IMG/VR virus record: IMGVR_UViG_3300017971_000093
Location: 1 to 46,045 of that record
DNA length: 46,045 nt
Direction: 5' to 3' (one strand)
Origin: a virus
Each line of letters begins with the position of its first letter. Within the stretch, counting starts at the first letter, position 1. The notes below the pieces were generated by a model that worked only from the letters and a program-made list of their open reading frames with translations, had not been told where the DNA came from and made no database searches. The position numbers were made by a program, and so were the translations under genes. This document shows, piece by piece, positions 1-8,317 of the stretch.

Positions 1-123
1 AGCTGGCATGGCGGGCGGTGCCATGGCGCAGATGTATATGATGTCGCCAGAAGACGAGCGCATGCACCAGATGCACGCTGCTCTGATGCTGACGCCGTTC
101 ATGCTTCCGATGCAGCGGGTGGC
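1..123. repeat. Terminal direct repeat, left copy
   Basis: Bases 1-123 are identical to 45923-46045. The repeat lies inside one open reading frame that stays in phase across the junction. The sequence is therefore a circular map, or a circularly permuted phage genome, opened at an arbitrary point. A repeat this short, inside a gene, looks like assembly overlap rather than a physical terminal repeat. Confidence 0.95.
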
Positions 124-3100
124 GAACAAGATCGGCAGCAAGATCGTCAGCCGCAACATCGACAAGTTGAATGATCGCCAGCGCGACATTCTGCTGCGTG
201 CGGCTGACCAGCTGCGGAATGGCGAGATCGACATGCAGGGCATGGCGAACGCCTACTACAAGGTGGCGGGTGTTGGCCGACAGGCTACAGCCCTCGGCCT
301 GAGCAGCGCGTTCGAGGGCACTGCGTTCATGGCTCTCGACAGCAACGCTCGACAGCTTGCCTACGACTGGATCGCGAAAGGCGACTTTGATGCCGGTCGT
401 CAGCTGGGTCGCGCGTGGTTAGGCACGGCCATGGGTGTCGCGTTCTTGAAGGGGCGCAACATCACGCATGAACAGACCAACTGGTTTCGCCAGATTGAGC
501 CTGAGCTAAACACGCTTGAGACGTGGATGCAGGCAGAGGCCAACAAGCAGGCGATGGACTTGTTGGAGAAGACGCGCGCAGAAGATGCCGCGCGAGAAGC
601 TCGCCTCGAAGAACGCCTTGCCGACCTGACCGAGCCACAGCGCATGGCGGAAGCTGGCGAGCGGGCACAGCAAGAGGGTGAGCAGCGACGGCGCGATCTG
701 GGTGTCGATGTCGATACCGTCATCACGGACAGCTACGGCTGGGCGACGGGCGAGACATTGAGCGCGCTGCGCGGAACATGGACGCCGGAGTTGGTGCCGC
801 CGGCCCAGGAAGGTCAGACCGGCAACGTGCGCCTTCGTTTCGGACAGGACCACTCGGTGGTGTTGCGCCAAGAAAACGGCGAGCCCGTGCTCGAGGTTGC
901 CGACAACGTGCGCCAAGTCATGCGCGGTTTCGGCCGCGACCCTGGCACGAAGCCTTTGCGTGGCGACGCTGCCCGACGTGCGCTCGACGATCTTGCCATG
1001 ATTGGCATGGTTCAAAAGTCGGGGTCGGCCATCAACTTCCAGCGCCTAGGCATGCAGGAAGTGCAGCCCGGAGAGTTCGCCTACCCCGGCGACATGAAGC
1101 TGCACTCGGCAGGGCTTGACGGCACGACGGTCGCACGCACGGCTTCGTATCCGCAGGACTACAAGAAGGTCGAGACGTTGCAGACGCACGGCGACCAAGG
1201 CTTGGAGCCGCTGACCGACAACCCTGTGCTGGATGCTGTTTACGACAAGCTAGGCGAAGCGTCGGTGGCCAATCCCGACCCGCTGCGAGATGCCATCATC
1301 CACAACGCGCTGCACATGGCGCGCTTTAGCAACACGAAGGCGGGCGTCGAACTGCGCAAGTTCTTCCAGCTGGTTCCGCCTGAAAAGATCATGGCGCAGA
1401 TGGAAGCTGGCGACCCCATGGTCAACCTAACGATGGACCTGGGCAGCATCGCGGCTAACACAGGAAATGCCGACCATGCCATCCGGGTGCAACGCATGCG
1501 CCCCATCGAGACCGGCCGTGTCCCCGGCGAAAGGTATGAGCAGTTTGGACAAGATGTGCTCGAACTGCCGACCATGGAGGCTGGTCCTCCGCGTGAGCAA
1601 GTCGAAGGACCGCCTACTCGCGGTGACGTGCGAGCGGAAGCAGAGTTGCAAGCCATCGGTGAGCCGGAAGGCATGGAAGCGGCGGCGGCAGAAGCTCCCG
1701 AAGTTGCTCCATCCGACCCAGAGACGGCGATGCGTTACGGACGTGCTGGCAACCGCCAGCGTGTGCGTGAGCAAGTTTTGGAAGCGTTTGAGGGTGTAGA
1801 GGGCAACCGGCAAGTGCAGACTTCGCCGGATCAGAAGCGTCTGCTGACACAACTGCTTCCGTCGAAGGATGCCAAGGGTCAGACGGTCAAGTTGCGGCAG
1901 AGCGCGGCTAGCAAGCCCGACGAGATGTCGATGCTTGAGATGTCCGCAGATGACGCACGTAGCGTTCTGCAACGCTGGGCCGAGCGTGGTGAGACGATGA
2001 CCGAAGCGGGCGAGATGTCGCCCCGTGAAGCCGACGTGATGGACGGCTGGATGCGTCGCACGGCACAACAGTTTGGCATCGACGTTGGAGCGGCATCGCC
2101 CTACCGCAGAATCGAATACTTGAGCTTGTCGCAACGCATCGCGTTGGGGCAATCGGAAGCGGCCAGCTTGCAGCGTCGTCAGGCATACGCGCGGCGCGGT
2201 CGTCAACAACCCGGCGAAGTGGAGATGCCTGGTGCGGAAGATCCCGTTGCGCAGAGGTTTACTCCTGAGCAGGAACGGCAGATGCGTGAGGAGGCGTCGG
2301 TCGCAGAAGCTCTAAAGCAAAAAGAGCTAGTTGCACGCCAAGTTGAAGCGGCCACCAAGCAATCGGAGCAACGTCAACCAGAGGCTCAAGGGCGCGAGTC
2401 TGAGGAGTTCGGCGCAGGCGTGTTCAGGGAGCCGGTGTCTTACCAAGAGGAGACGGGCATCCTCGACGTAAACGTTCCCGAAGGGACCGGCGAGCGTGTG
2501 CTGCAAGCGCGTCGAGGCGAGTTGGCTGACGAGCGTGGTTTGGTTCGCGATGTCGGCAAGTCCAGGCGGCAACTGTTACGCGAGGGCAAGCTGAAGGAAA
2601 TGCGCGCCGGGGTTGACCCTGTTGAGGTTGTAGAGGCAATCGGCTCGACCATCCAAGATGTGGCCGGGGCGATTGGCAAAACCAGCGCAGGCCGTGCGAT
2701 TCGACGGGGCTACGAGTTCTTGGTGGAAGACCCTGCCGTGACACTTGAGCGTGCTGGCGTGGAAATGGGCGGTAGGGCCAAGGTTGTTCGCCAAGACCAA
2801 CAGAAAGAAGAGGCGGCAGCTTTGCGCATGTCTGAAGGCATGGAGAAGCTCTACAACAGCAAGAACAAGCAGACGCGGGCACAGCTGAAGGCAGCACTGG
2901 AGAAGGAGGTGCCGATCCCTGACAGCCCCGACAGCATGACGCGCACGCGCGTAGCTGACCTGATGGACGGGAAGATCGAGCCTCGCAACGACACTGAGCG
3001 CAAGATTCAGGAGGAAGGCCAGAAGTTCGCGAAGACCCTGCGCAACAAGTCTGCGGAAGCTGGCTTGCTTCAAGCTGTGTCGGATTCTGAGGGCAACGTA

Positions 3101-5632
3101 GTCCTTGAGCCGATTCGCCCCGGTGAGCGTGGCGTCATGCAATACGTGGGTGGCCGCGACAGAGGGCTGGTGTTCGACAAACTCTCTCTTCGCAAAGCGT
3201 TCTTCAACGATCTGGCAGAAGCCAACCCGGAATACATCCGCGACGCCAAGACTGGGCGCAAGCGTCGCAAAACGGGCGTGGATCTTGAGAACGAATACAA
3301 CGAGCAGAAGGCTGAGTTCAGCAACGTCGTCGTGAAGACGGGGGAGCGTCAAGCCGCTGTCGAGTTCTCACGTCGCTTCAAGAACTACCCCGTCTACTGG
3401 ACTAGCGACGCCAGCGGAAAGACGCGCAAGTATGAGATGCTCGAGCCTAACCCGCTTGCAGTCATGCGCGTGATGGCGCAGCAACAGACGGGTCGTATCG
3501 CTACAGCACGCGAGTTCGGTGTGCATGCTGGAGGTCAGCAGACGCGAGAGCAGTTGCTTGCTCAGGCGCAGCGCGAAGGCTGGGGCAAGCAGTACGAAGT
3601 GGCTCTAGAAAAGGGTGGCGTGCCGATGCACGTCAAGGAGACTGTCGCTGGCATCGGTCGCTTGGGGATCGAAAGCGAGTCGGACGTGAAGGCGTTGCGG
3701 TCGTCTGTGGAAGCGTTGTCCGAACGCATGCAAGGCCGCGAGCCTACGAACACGTATCAGGGCGGCGTGGTGTCTGCGAACCGCGACTTGCAAGGGTTGC
3801 GCTCGGCAGCTTTGTCCAGCTTCTCGTTTGTCCGCGACATCCCTGACTTCTTCCGTGGAGCCTACTTGCTGTCGGCTCGCCGGTTCTTCACCAGTGGCAT
3901 GGGTCGGATGGCACGCAATTGGTCCGAAACTAAGGAACTGGCGGAACGCGAAGGCTTGGTGCAAGCGCAGACGATGGACTGGATGTTCCAAGAGTCGCGC
4001 AGCCAAGGCGTCGAGAAGGTCAAGAACTGGACCGGCAAGCTGGCGTCGTGGTCTGAGCAGGTGAAGACGCTGGTTGCGACCAGCACGGCAGACTTGTCGT
4101 TGCGGGCTGTAGAGTCTGGCAAGGCTTCTCCCACCGACCTCACGTTCTTTGAGTTGGCCAACGTGTCTGCGGGCGACATGGCCGCGATCCGTGAAGCCAA
4201 CCTCTCTGGCCAAGCACTTGATCCGCAAGTTCGTTCGCGGGCTCTCAAGGCTGGCGTCGAGTTGCTGACTAGCCGAACCCGTAAGGGTGAATACAGCCAG
4301 TTCGCAGAGAACCAGTTGGTCAGCGACCTGATGGTCTTCCAGCGTTTCGCCACCAAGCGGGCGCAACAGCACGGGCAGATCATCGGTGAAGCCCTGCGTG
4401 GTGCCGAGAAAGTGCGCAACGCGGAGACTCCAGAGGCCAAGATCCAAGCCAAGAAGGAGGCTCGAGCAGCCGTCAAGCGGATGTTCAAGTCTGTTGCTGG
4501 TGTCGCCTTGGTTGGGGTGATGGGCGACATGCTGACGGAACTGCTGGTTGGCATGATGACCGAAGGCGACCCGATTGAGCCGATCCAGAAGTTCTACAAC
4601 GCCGCTACCGCGTCGCCGTCAGCGTTCATGGGGCAGCTGGGGTCGTCGTTCCGTGGTCAGGTTGTGGGTGGCTTGGCGTCTACGTTCGCTCGCATCGCGG
4701 AAGATCCGACTTCGGGTCAAGCGTGGGCCGGCGCGACGACACCTACCGCGTTGTACTACGCGGCTGCGACATCCCTGGACGCAGACGGCTCGGCGATTGC
4801 TCACTTCATCGACAAGAGCGGCCTAGTCCCGTTCTCTCGGATCAGCCGAGGTTGGGCTCGCGTGCTGCAAGGCGAGAACCTGGACTTGCGCGACATCAGC
4901 AACCAAGTCTACGACTGGCGGCGCAACAACGATGCGATGCCTGCGTCTGGAGGCTCGAAGAACAAGCCGGAGGAGTTCTACGAGGCTGTGCGCGGGATGA
5001 AGAACACGCTCTACAGCACGGGCTTCGATGTTGAGAAGACCTTGCGGCAAGGAGCCGATGACATCCGGCAGGCGTTGGACTTGGCTCCAGAATCCAGCGT
5101 TGCGGCCAGCATCCGTGGTCACAGGCTAGTCGCAAACCTGACGGTCGAGCAGCGTGACGACCTGTTCAAGTCGATCAACGACAGCGACCGCATCGACGCC
5201 ATCATCGAATACGACAACGCCATGACCGACTTGGCCGAGGCGGTTGGAAAGATGGAGGGGAAGAGAAGCTCCATCGACGAATATCAGGAGATGGTAGACA
5301 TGGTGTCGCAACAAGCTGCTCTGGGTGTAGACAGCGAATGGCGAGGCTTGGCAGACGAAGCCTTGGACATCACCGGCTCCGAGATCATGGAAGGCATCCG
5401 CAACGGCGAGCGCCTACAGCTTTTGGCGCGGGCATACGCAAATTATCCTGAGCACTTGGACGAGGTCTTCACTGGCAAAGAACTGTTCGCGTTGCAGAAC
5501 CCCCGTCTAGGAACCAATCGCCGACAAAGCCTGATCTATCGGATGCTGATGCGACGTGCGATCACCCGCATGAAGTCGAACATCCAAGAAGATGCGCGCG
5601 AACAGAGAATGCAGAGGTTGCAAATCCGATGA
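2..5632 (+). CDS. Giant internal virion (ejection) protein, C-terminal part
   Basis: This is the continuation of the gene starting at 45117; the ATG at base 8 is residue 272, not the start. The part seen here is about 1,875 residues and ends with the TGA at 5630. It has Glu/Gln/Arg-rich, probably coiled-coil stretches (about window residues 170-220 and 530-920) and a hydrophobic segment near residues 1497-1520 (coded around 4495-4565: VAGVALVGVMGDMLTELLVG) that could span a membrane. The architecture suits a protein stored in the capsid and ejected to help DNA cross the envelope, or one of the large multi-domain polyvalent phage proteins. No catalytic motif was recognised. Its stop overlaps the next start (ATGA), so the late operon continues into the small genes downstream. 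Confidence 0.85.
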   Translation, partial: AGMAGGAMAQMYMMSPEDERMHQMHAALMLTPFMLPMQRVANKIGSKIVSRNIDKLNDRQRDILLRAADQLRNGEIDMQGMANAYYKVAGVGRQATALGLSSAFEGTAFMALDSNARQLAYDWIAKGDFDAGRQLGRAWLGTAMGVAFLKGRNITHEQTNWFRQIEPELNTLETWMQAEANKQAMDLLEKTRAEDAAREARLEERLADLTEPQRMAEAGERAQQEGEQRRRDLGVDVDTVITDSYGWATGETLSALRGTWTPELVPPAQEGQTGNVRLRFGQDHSVVLRQENGEPVLEVADNVRQVMRGFGRDPGTKPLRGDAARRALDDLAMIGMVQKSGSAINFQRLGMQEVQPGEFAYPGDMKLHSAGLDGTTVARTASYPQDYKKVETLQTHGDQGLEPLTDNPVLDAVYDKLGEASVANPDPLRDAIIHNALHMARFSNTKAGVELRKFFQLVPPEKIMAQMEAGDPMVNLTMDLGSIAANTGNADHAIRVQRMRPIETGRVPGERYEQFGQDVLELPTMEAGPPREQVEGPPTRGDVRAEAELQAIGEPEGMEAAAAEAPEVAPSDPETAMRYGRAGNRQRVREQVLEAFEGVEGNRQVQTSPDQKRLLTQLLPSKDAKGQTVKLRQSAASKPDEMSMLEMSADDARSVLQRWAERGETMTEAGEMSPREADVMDGWMRRTAQQFGIDVGAASPYRRIEYLSLSQRIALGQSEAASLQRRQAYARRGRQQPGEVEMPGAEDPVAQRFTPEQERQMREEASVAEALKQKELVARQVEAATKQSEQRQPEAQGRESEEFGAGVFREPVSYQEETGILDVNVPEGTGERVLQARRGELADERGLVRDVGKSRRQLLREGKLKEMRAGVDPVEVVEAIGSTIQDVAGAIGKTSAGRAIRRGYEFLVEDPAVTLERAGVEMGGRAKVVRQDQQKEEAAALRMSEGMEKLYNSKNKQTRAQLKAALEKEVPIPDSPDSMTRTRVADLMDGKIEPRNDTERKIQEEGQKFAKTLRNKSAEAGLLQAVSDSEGNVVLEPIRPGERGVMQYVGGRDRGLVFDKLSLRKAFFNDLAEANPEYIRDAKTGRKRRKTGVDLENEYNEQKAEFSNVVVKTGERQAAVEFSRRFKNYPVYWTSDASGKTRKYEMLEPNPLAVMRVMAQQQTGRIATAREFGVHAGGQQTREQLLAQAQREGWGKQYEVALEKGGVPMHVKETVAGIGRLGIESESDVKALRSSVEALSERMQGREPTNTYQGGVVSANRDLQGLRSAALSSFSFVRDIPDFFRGAYLLSARRFFTSGMGRMARNWSETKELAEREGLVQAQTMDWMFQESRSQGVEKVKNWTGKLASWSEQVKTLVATSTADLSLRAVESGKASPTDLTFFELANVSAGDMAAIREANLSGQALDPQVRSRALKAGVELLTSRTRKGEYSQFAENQLVSDLMVFQRFATKRAQQHGQIIGEALRGAEKVRNAETPEAKIQAKKEARAAVKRMFKSVAGVALVGVMGDMLTELLVGMMTEGDPIEPIQKFYNAATASPSAFMGQLGSSFRGQVVGGLASTFARIAEDPTSGQAWAGATTPTALYYAAATSLDADGSAIAHFIDKSGLVPFSRISRGWARVLQGENLDLRDISNQVYDWRRNNDAMPASGGSKNKPEEFYEAVRGMKNTLYSTGFDVEKTLRQGADDIRQALDLAPESSVAASIRGHRLVANLTVEQRDDLFKSINDSDRIDAIIEYDNAMTDLAEAVGKMEGKRSSIDEYQEMVDMVSQQAALGVDSEWRGLADEALDITGSEIMEGIRNGERLQLLARAYANYPEHLDEVFTGKELFALQNPRLGTNRRQSLIYRMLMRRAITRMKSNIQEDAREQRMQRLQIR

Positions 5633-5865
5633 CTGAGACGAACGGGTGGCACGAATACAAGCAGCTAGTCCTGCGTGAGTTGGAGCGTCTGACGGGCGAG
5701 ATCCGCCACGAGCGCAACAACTACAAGCAGGGCATGAGCGGCGTCTACCAACGATTGATTGAGGTGGAGAAGGAGATTGCTACACTCAAAGTTCGCTGCG
5801 GCATTTGGGGTCTTGTCGGCGGCCTTGTTCCGGTTTGCACTGCCTTGTTGGTCCAAAGAATATGA
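5629..5865 (+). CDS. Small coiled-coil/TM protein, holin-like (XhlA type)
   Basis: A 78-residue protein whose ATG overlaps the stop of the giant virion gene (ATGA). Residues 1-52 are charged and helical, likely a coiled coil. Residues about 56-75 form one hydrophobic helix (GIWGLVGGLVPVCTALLV) ending in QRI. A short coiled coil followed by one C-terminal membrane segment is the pattern of XhlA-like holin-associated proteins. The following gene encodes a lipoprotein and also overlaps by ATGA, so a lysis cassette is plausible. I did not recognise an endolysin nearby. The function is inferred from topology and position only. Confidence 0.65.
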   Translation: MTETNGWHEYKQLVLRELERLTGEIRHERNNYKQGMSGVYQRLIEVEKEIATLKVRCGIWGLVGGLVPVCTALLVQRI

Positions 5866-6167
5866 GAACCACTTTCGCGATTACGTGTTGTGCGCTTCTG
5901 GCTGGCTGCGGCCTGCTGTCCAGCGACCAAGCCACTGGGATTGTCGAAGTCATCAACTCCATCGAGCAGCAGGGGGGGCTGACTGCGATTCAAGCGGAGG
6001 CGCTACGCCAGGCGGTGTTGCAGAACTCGGGCGACCCGTGGTGGCAGCAACTTACTCTCGGGATACTCGAGGTCGCCCTCGCGGTTGCTGGTGTCCGCTG
6101 GATTCGCGGCCCTGCTGCTACTGCGTCTGAGCGGGCGGCGCGTATCGCGGCAAGGAAGTCAGCATGA
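5862..6167 (+). CDS. Small lipoprotein with C-terminal membrane helix (lysis-cassette candidate)
   Basis: This 101-residue protein starts at the ATG that overlaps the preceding stop; an upstream in-frame start at 5805 would destroy the signal peptide. It begins with a lipoprotein signal (hydrophobic stretch then LLAGC, lipid-accepting Cys16). The middle is soluble. Residues 62-81 are hydrophobic (LTLGILEVALAVAGVRW), followed by an Arg/Ala-rich tail. An acylated N-terminus next to a holin-like gene suggests an outer-membrane spanin or holin partner, but the second helix is unusual for an o-spanin. It could also be a superinfection or membrane-remodelling protein. Confidence 0.65.
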   Translation: MRTTFAITCCALLAGCGLLSSDQATGIVEVINSIEQQGGLTAIQAEALRQAVLQNSGDPWWQQLTLGILEVALAVAGVRWIRGPAATASERAARIAARKSA

Positions 6168-6565
6168 ACCACCTAGTCGCCCAAGCGTGCGGTGTTGAAC
6201 TGATGAACAAAGTCCCGGCTGTCAACGCTGACGAGTTCCGCAAGGGTCTGCGGATTGCTCAGTGCATGTCGTCCTACTTCGAGATGGTCGGGCTGCCCAT
6301 GCGTCGCGCATACATGGACAAGTTCGCCGAGAAGTTCTTGGCGTTCGTTGATGCTGGCGCGGCCCCGCCGTTCAACGGCGTGCAAGCGGCGCAGGCTGTA
6401 GAGCAAGCCATCGCGGAGCTATGGCCGACGCTGACCGAGGCGGAGCAGCACGACTACGTCAACGCCTGCAACGCCTTCAGCGCCCGGATGGTTGAAGCCG
6501 CTCCCGAGGAAGGCCAAAAGCACTTCGCGCAGGTCGTCGCCCGCGAATGGGCCAAAGACCTGTAG
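6164..6565 (+). CDS. Hypothetical protein, 133 aa
   Basis: The start overlaps the previous stop (ATGA), so it is translationally coupled to the lipoprotein gene. The protein is mostly alpha-helical by composition, with no signal peptide, membrane segment or recognised motif. Its end (WAKDL then TAG) is duplicated about 90 bases downstream in non-coding DNA. Placement at the end of the late operon suggests a lysis or virion role, but nothing in the sequence shows it. Confidence 0.7.
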   Translation: MNHLVAQACGVELMNKVPAVNADEFRKGLRIAQCMSSYFEMVGLPMRRAYMDKFAEKFLAFVDAGAAPPFNGVQAAQAVEQAIAELWPTLTEAEQHDYVNACNAFSARMVEAAPEEGQKHFAQVVAREWAKDL

Positions 6566-6574
6566 GGGGCGTTG

Positions 6575-6589
6575 TTCAGCTTTGCTGAA
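6575..6589 (+). terminator. Perfect short hairpin after the late operon
   Basis: TTCAGC-TTT-GCTGAA is a perfect 6-bp stem with a 3-base loop, ten bases after the stop at 6565. No T-run follows, so it is at best a weak terminator, a processing site or an operator for the sigma-like gene downstream. The surrounding stretch (6585-6634) is more AT-rich than its neighbours and could hold the promoter of that gene. Confidence 0.35.
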
Positions 6590-6638
6590 TGAAGTTCGAT
6601 CTTATTCAAAGTTCGGGCCGAAAACTGAATTAGGCCGT

Positions 6639-6656
6639 TGGGCAAAAGACCTGTAG
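6639..6656 (+). repeat. Imperfect direct copy of the end of the 6164-6565 gene
   Basis: Bases 6639-6656 match 6548-6565 at 17 of 18 positions and, read in frame, again encode WAKDL then TAG. This looks like the remnant of a local duplication between the 133-residue gene and the sigma-like gene. Confidence 0.6.
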
Positions 6657-6673
6657 CCAGCCGCGTCTACATA

Positions 6674-7138
6674 ATGGCGCAGGAGTTGCTTGAGCCTGGA
6701 GAGGTCGAGCATCTCAAGCTGATTGCGCGGTGGCTCAAGCGGCCTCCGGTAGCAGTCGTGGTTGACGAACTTCGTCGGCAGTTTGGGCGCTACAAGGTCA
6801 ACGGAGAATATCGCGTAAACCGGACCACGACTGTTGGCGACGAAGTGCTCTCTTGGCCGACAGTCTCGCCAAGCGTCCCAGAACTAGCCGCATCCAGCGA
6901 AACGCTGGAGTGGTTGTCCCATCAGGTCGATGGTCTTCCGTCAATGACGCGCAAGGTTGTGTTGCGCAAGCTAGCTGGCAAGAAGTCGCGGGATATCGCA
7001 GACGAGCTAGGCTGCACGATGGAGAACGTGAGGTTTCACCGCAACAAAGGCTTTGGATGCTTGGCGAAAGCTCACTACGAACGCGAAGTAAAAGACCGGA
7101 TGACGAAAGTTAGCAGCACGAATAGTTGCGACCGTTAG
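6674..7138 (+). CDS. Sigma-70 region 4-like HTH protein
   Basis: A 154-residue protein. I chose the ATG at 6674; the TTG at 6638 lies in the duplicated debris upstream. Residues about 80-132 resemble sigma region 4: LPSMTRKVVLRKLAGKKSRD then an HTH (IADELGCTMENVRFHRNKG), the usual 'lp..R.v..L...g.s..eIA..lg.t...V..h' pattern. Region 2, needed to bind the -10 element, is not evident, so it may be an anti- or co-sigma adaptor, or a HTH regulator that acts with host RNA polymerase. It stands alone between the late operon and a convergent leftward operon. A role in timing late transcription is inference. Confidence 0.65.
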   Translation: MAQELLEPGEVEHLKLIARWLKRPPVAVVVDELRRQFGRYKVNGEYRVNRTTTVGDEVLSWPTVSPSVPELAASSETLEWLSHQVDGLPSMTRKVVLRKLAGKKSRDIADELGCTMENVRFHRNKGFGCLAKAHYEREVKDRMTKVSSTNSCDR

Positions 7139-7167
7139 GTCTGGTTCTAAGCCTTCGCCATCCGGGT

Positions 7168-7188
7168 GCCTACCCAACGCAGGTAGGC
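7168..7188. terminator. Hairpin between convergent genes
   Basis: GCCTACC (7168-7174) pairs perfectly with GGTAGGC (7182-7188) around a 7-base loop. It sits in the 52-base gap between the rightward sigma-like gene and the leftward PP-loop gene, where a bidirectional terminator is expected. There is no clear T-run on either strand, so intrinsic termination is uncertain. Confidence 0.45.
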
Positions 7189-7190
7189 GG

Positions 7191-7952
7191 TTAGTCGTCT
7201 GATCCCTCAAAGCACATGCAGTCCACCTCAAGGACTTCGGGGAACAGCTTGCCCTGAGCGTCGTCTGCCTTCAGGAAGTTCTCCCAGCTGAAGTGTCGGC
7301 CCAGACCCTTCACGGTCGTCAGTTCCGCGTTGCGCTCCATCTCGATAGCCCGTTGCGAAAGCTCAGGGTAGAGGCGGTGCAACTCGCGAATCTCCGACTT
7401 CTTGCTGGCCGGACAGAAGAAGCACGCGGACTTTCCGGGGTTGGGTAGTCCGGCACGCTGGATCGCTTCCAAGCAATCCTTGCGGTCCCAACCCCACTCG
7501 ATGAGCGGGTAGCCGTAGACGTATTTGTCGTCTTCAGGGATGCGTGCCCGACGCTCTTCGCTGATGTCGATGCCTAGATACTTGGTGACCTTCTCGCCTG
7601 ATTGCCAGGTCTGCCGTGCCACGTCCCAGTTGTTGGCCCACTTCTCTTGGGGAGCCTTCTTATACTTGTGGCTGCAACTCTTGAAGCCGTAAGCCAGCGA
7701 GGGAAGCATCTTCTGCTTGAGGCAGTTGTCCTCTAGCCCGTCATACATGCTCTTGGCGGTCACCGTGATGATCGACGGCATGTCTACCTTCTCGCACCAC
7801 TCGTTCATTATCGCAACGAACTCGTAGGTGTGGGGCTTTTCAGCCTTGGTGTCAGCGAACAGCACGGCATCCGGCCGCATCCCACGTTCGTGCATGCCGA
7901 TCAGCATGGCTGCGCTGTTCACGCCCCCTCCGAACGAAACAATGGTAGTCAT
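7191..7952 (-). CDS. PP-loop ATPase, PAPS reductase (CysH)/DndC-like
   Basis: A 253-residue protein whose ATG at 7952 overlaps the stop of the upstream gene (ATGA). The N-terminus carries a PP-loop variant, SFGGGVNSAA (residues 6-15), followed by FADT (32-35), as in the ATP-pyrophosphatase/PAPS-reductase family. Cysteine clusters at C93, C177/C180 (CFFCPAS) and C245/C247 could bind an iron-sulfur cluster or zinc. Phage members of this family have no settled function; relatives act in sulfate reduction, tRNA thiolation and DNA phosphorothioation (DndC). It is last in an operon with replication genes, not sulfur genes, so nucleic-acid modification is more likely than assimilation; that is inference. 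Confidence 0.8.
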   Translation of the reverse strand: MTTIVSFGGGVNSAAMLIGMHERGMRPDAVLFADTKAEKPHTYEFVAIMNEWCEKVDMPSIITVTAKSMYDGLEDNCLKQKMLPSLAYGFKSCSHKYKKAPQEKWANNWDVARQTWQSGEKVTKYLGIDISEERRARIPEDDKYVYGYPLIEWGWDRKDCLEAIQRAGLPNPGKSACFFCPASKKSEIRELHRLYPELSQRAIEMERNAELTTVKGLGRHFSWENFLKADDAQGKLFPEVLEVDCMCFEGSDD

Positions 7953-8317
7953 TCGTCCCAGTCCTCCATCCGCACATGTTCGATGCGCGGCTCTTCCTTG
8001 TAGCGATCCCAGCCCCAAACCTGGATGTCGCACCCGCATACTAGGCAGCTCAGGGCTTCCTCGTTCTCGCGCACTTTCTTCAGGCGACTGGACACGTTCG
8101 TCCACCCCGTAGCCTGCACGAACAACACTCGAGGATGCCCGTTGTGCCCCGGCCGCACGGCGACGATGTCCGCAAAGTTGCACCAGTCGCGGGACAGCAC
8201 GCCCATCTTGCGTTCAGCGATGTCGGCAACCCATCCCAGCGACTGGAGCCGCCGGACACTACGAGTCACTGGGAGCAGGCTGCTGACCTTCTTCTTCTTC
8301 TTGCTGGTGTTGCCCAT
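7949..8317 (-). CDS. PD-(D/E)XK nuclease-like protein, possibly degenerate
   Basis: A 122-residue protein read from the ATG at 8317 (N-terminus MGNTSKKKKK); an upstream TG-type start at 8335 is possible. It overlaps the DnaA-like gene by 59 bases. The core (GWVADIAER, DWCNFADIVAVRPG, VLFVQATGWTNVSSRLKK, IQVWGWDRY) follows the order seen in a family of small PD-(D/E)XK-fold proteins: acidic residue, then 'D-I-v-a', then a short strand, then N-x-S-x-R-x-K. Where a nuclease has E/Q-x-K it has Q-A-T, so the catalytic lysine appears to be missing. It may bind DNA without cutting it. Family assignment is from pattern memory, not a search. Confidence 0.6.
   Translation of the reverse strand: MGNTSKKKKKVSSLLPVTRSVRRLQSLGWVADIAERKMGVLSRDWCNFADIVAVRPGHNGHPRVLFVQATGWTNVSSRLKKVRENEEALSCLVCGCDIQVWGWDRYKEEPRIEHVRMEDWDE

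Noticed and set aside
506-1015. Long minus-strand and +1 ORFs under the virion genes (for example 506-1015, 1427-2209, 3605-4447, 30328-31290, 32544-33683, 38009-39586)
   Set aside because: They lie antisense to clear virion genes, have the Arg/His/Val-rich composition of reverse-frame translation in GC-rich DNA, and lack start signals.
5759-6130. Alternative-frame ORF of 123 codons over the lipoprotein gene
   Set aside because: The overlapping ATGA chain and the lipobox support the other frame.
5629-6565. An endolysin gene in the lysis-like cluster
   Set aside because: None of the three small proteins has lysozyme, amidase or peptidase motifs; none was recognised elsewhere in the window either.
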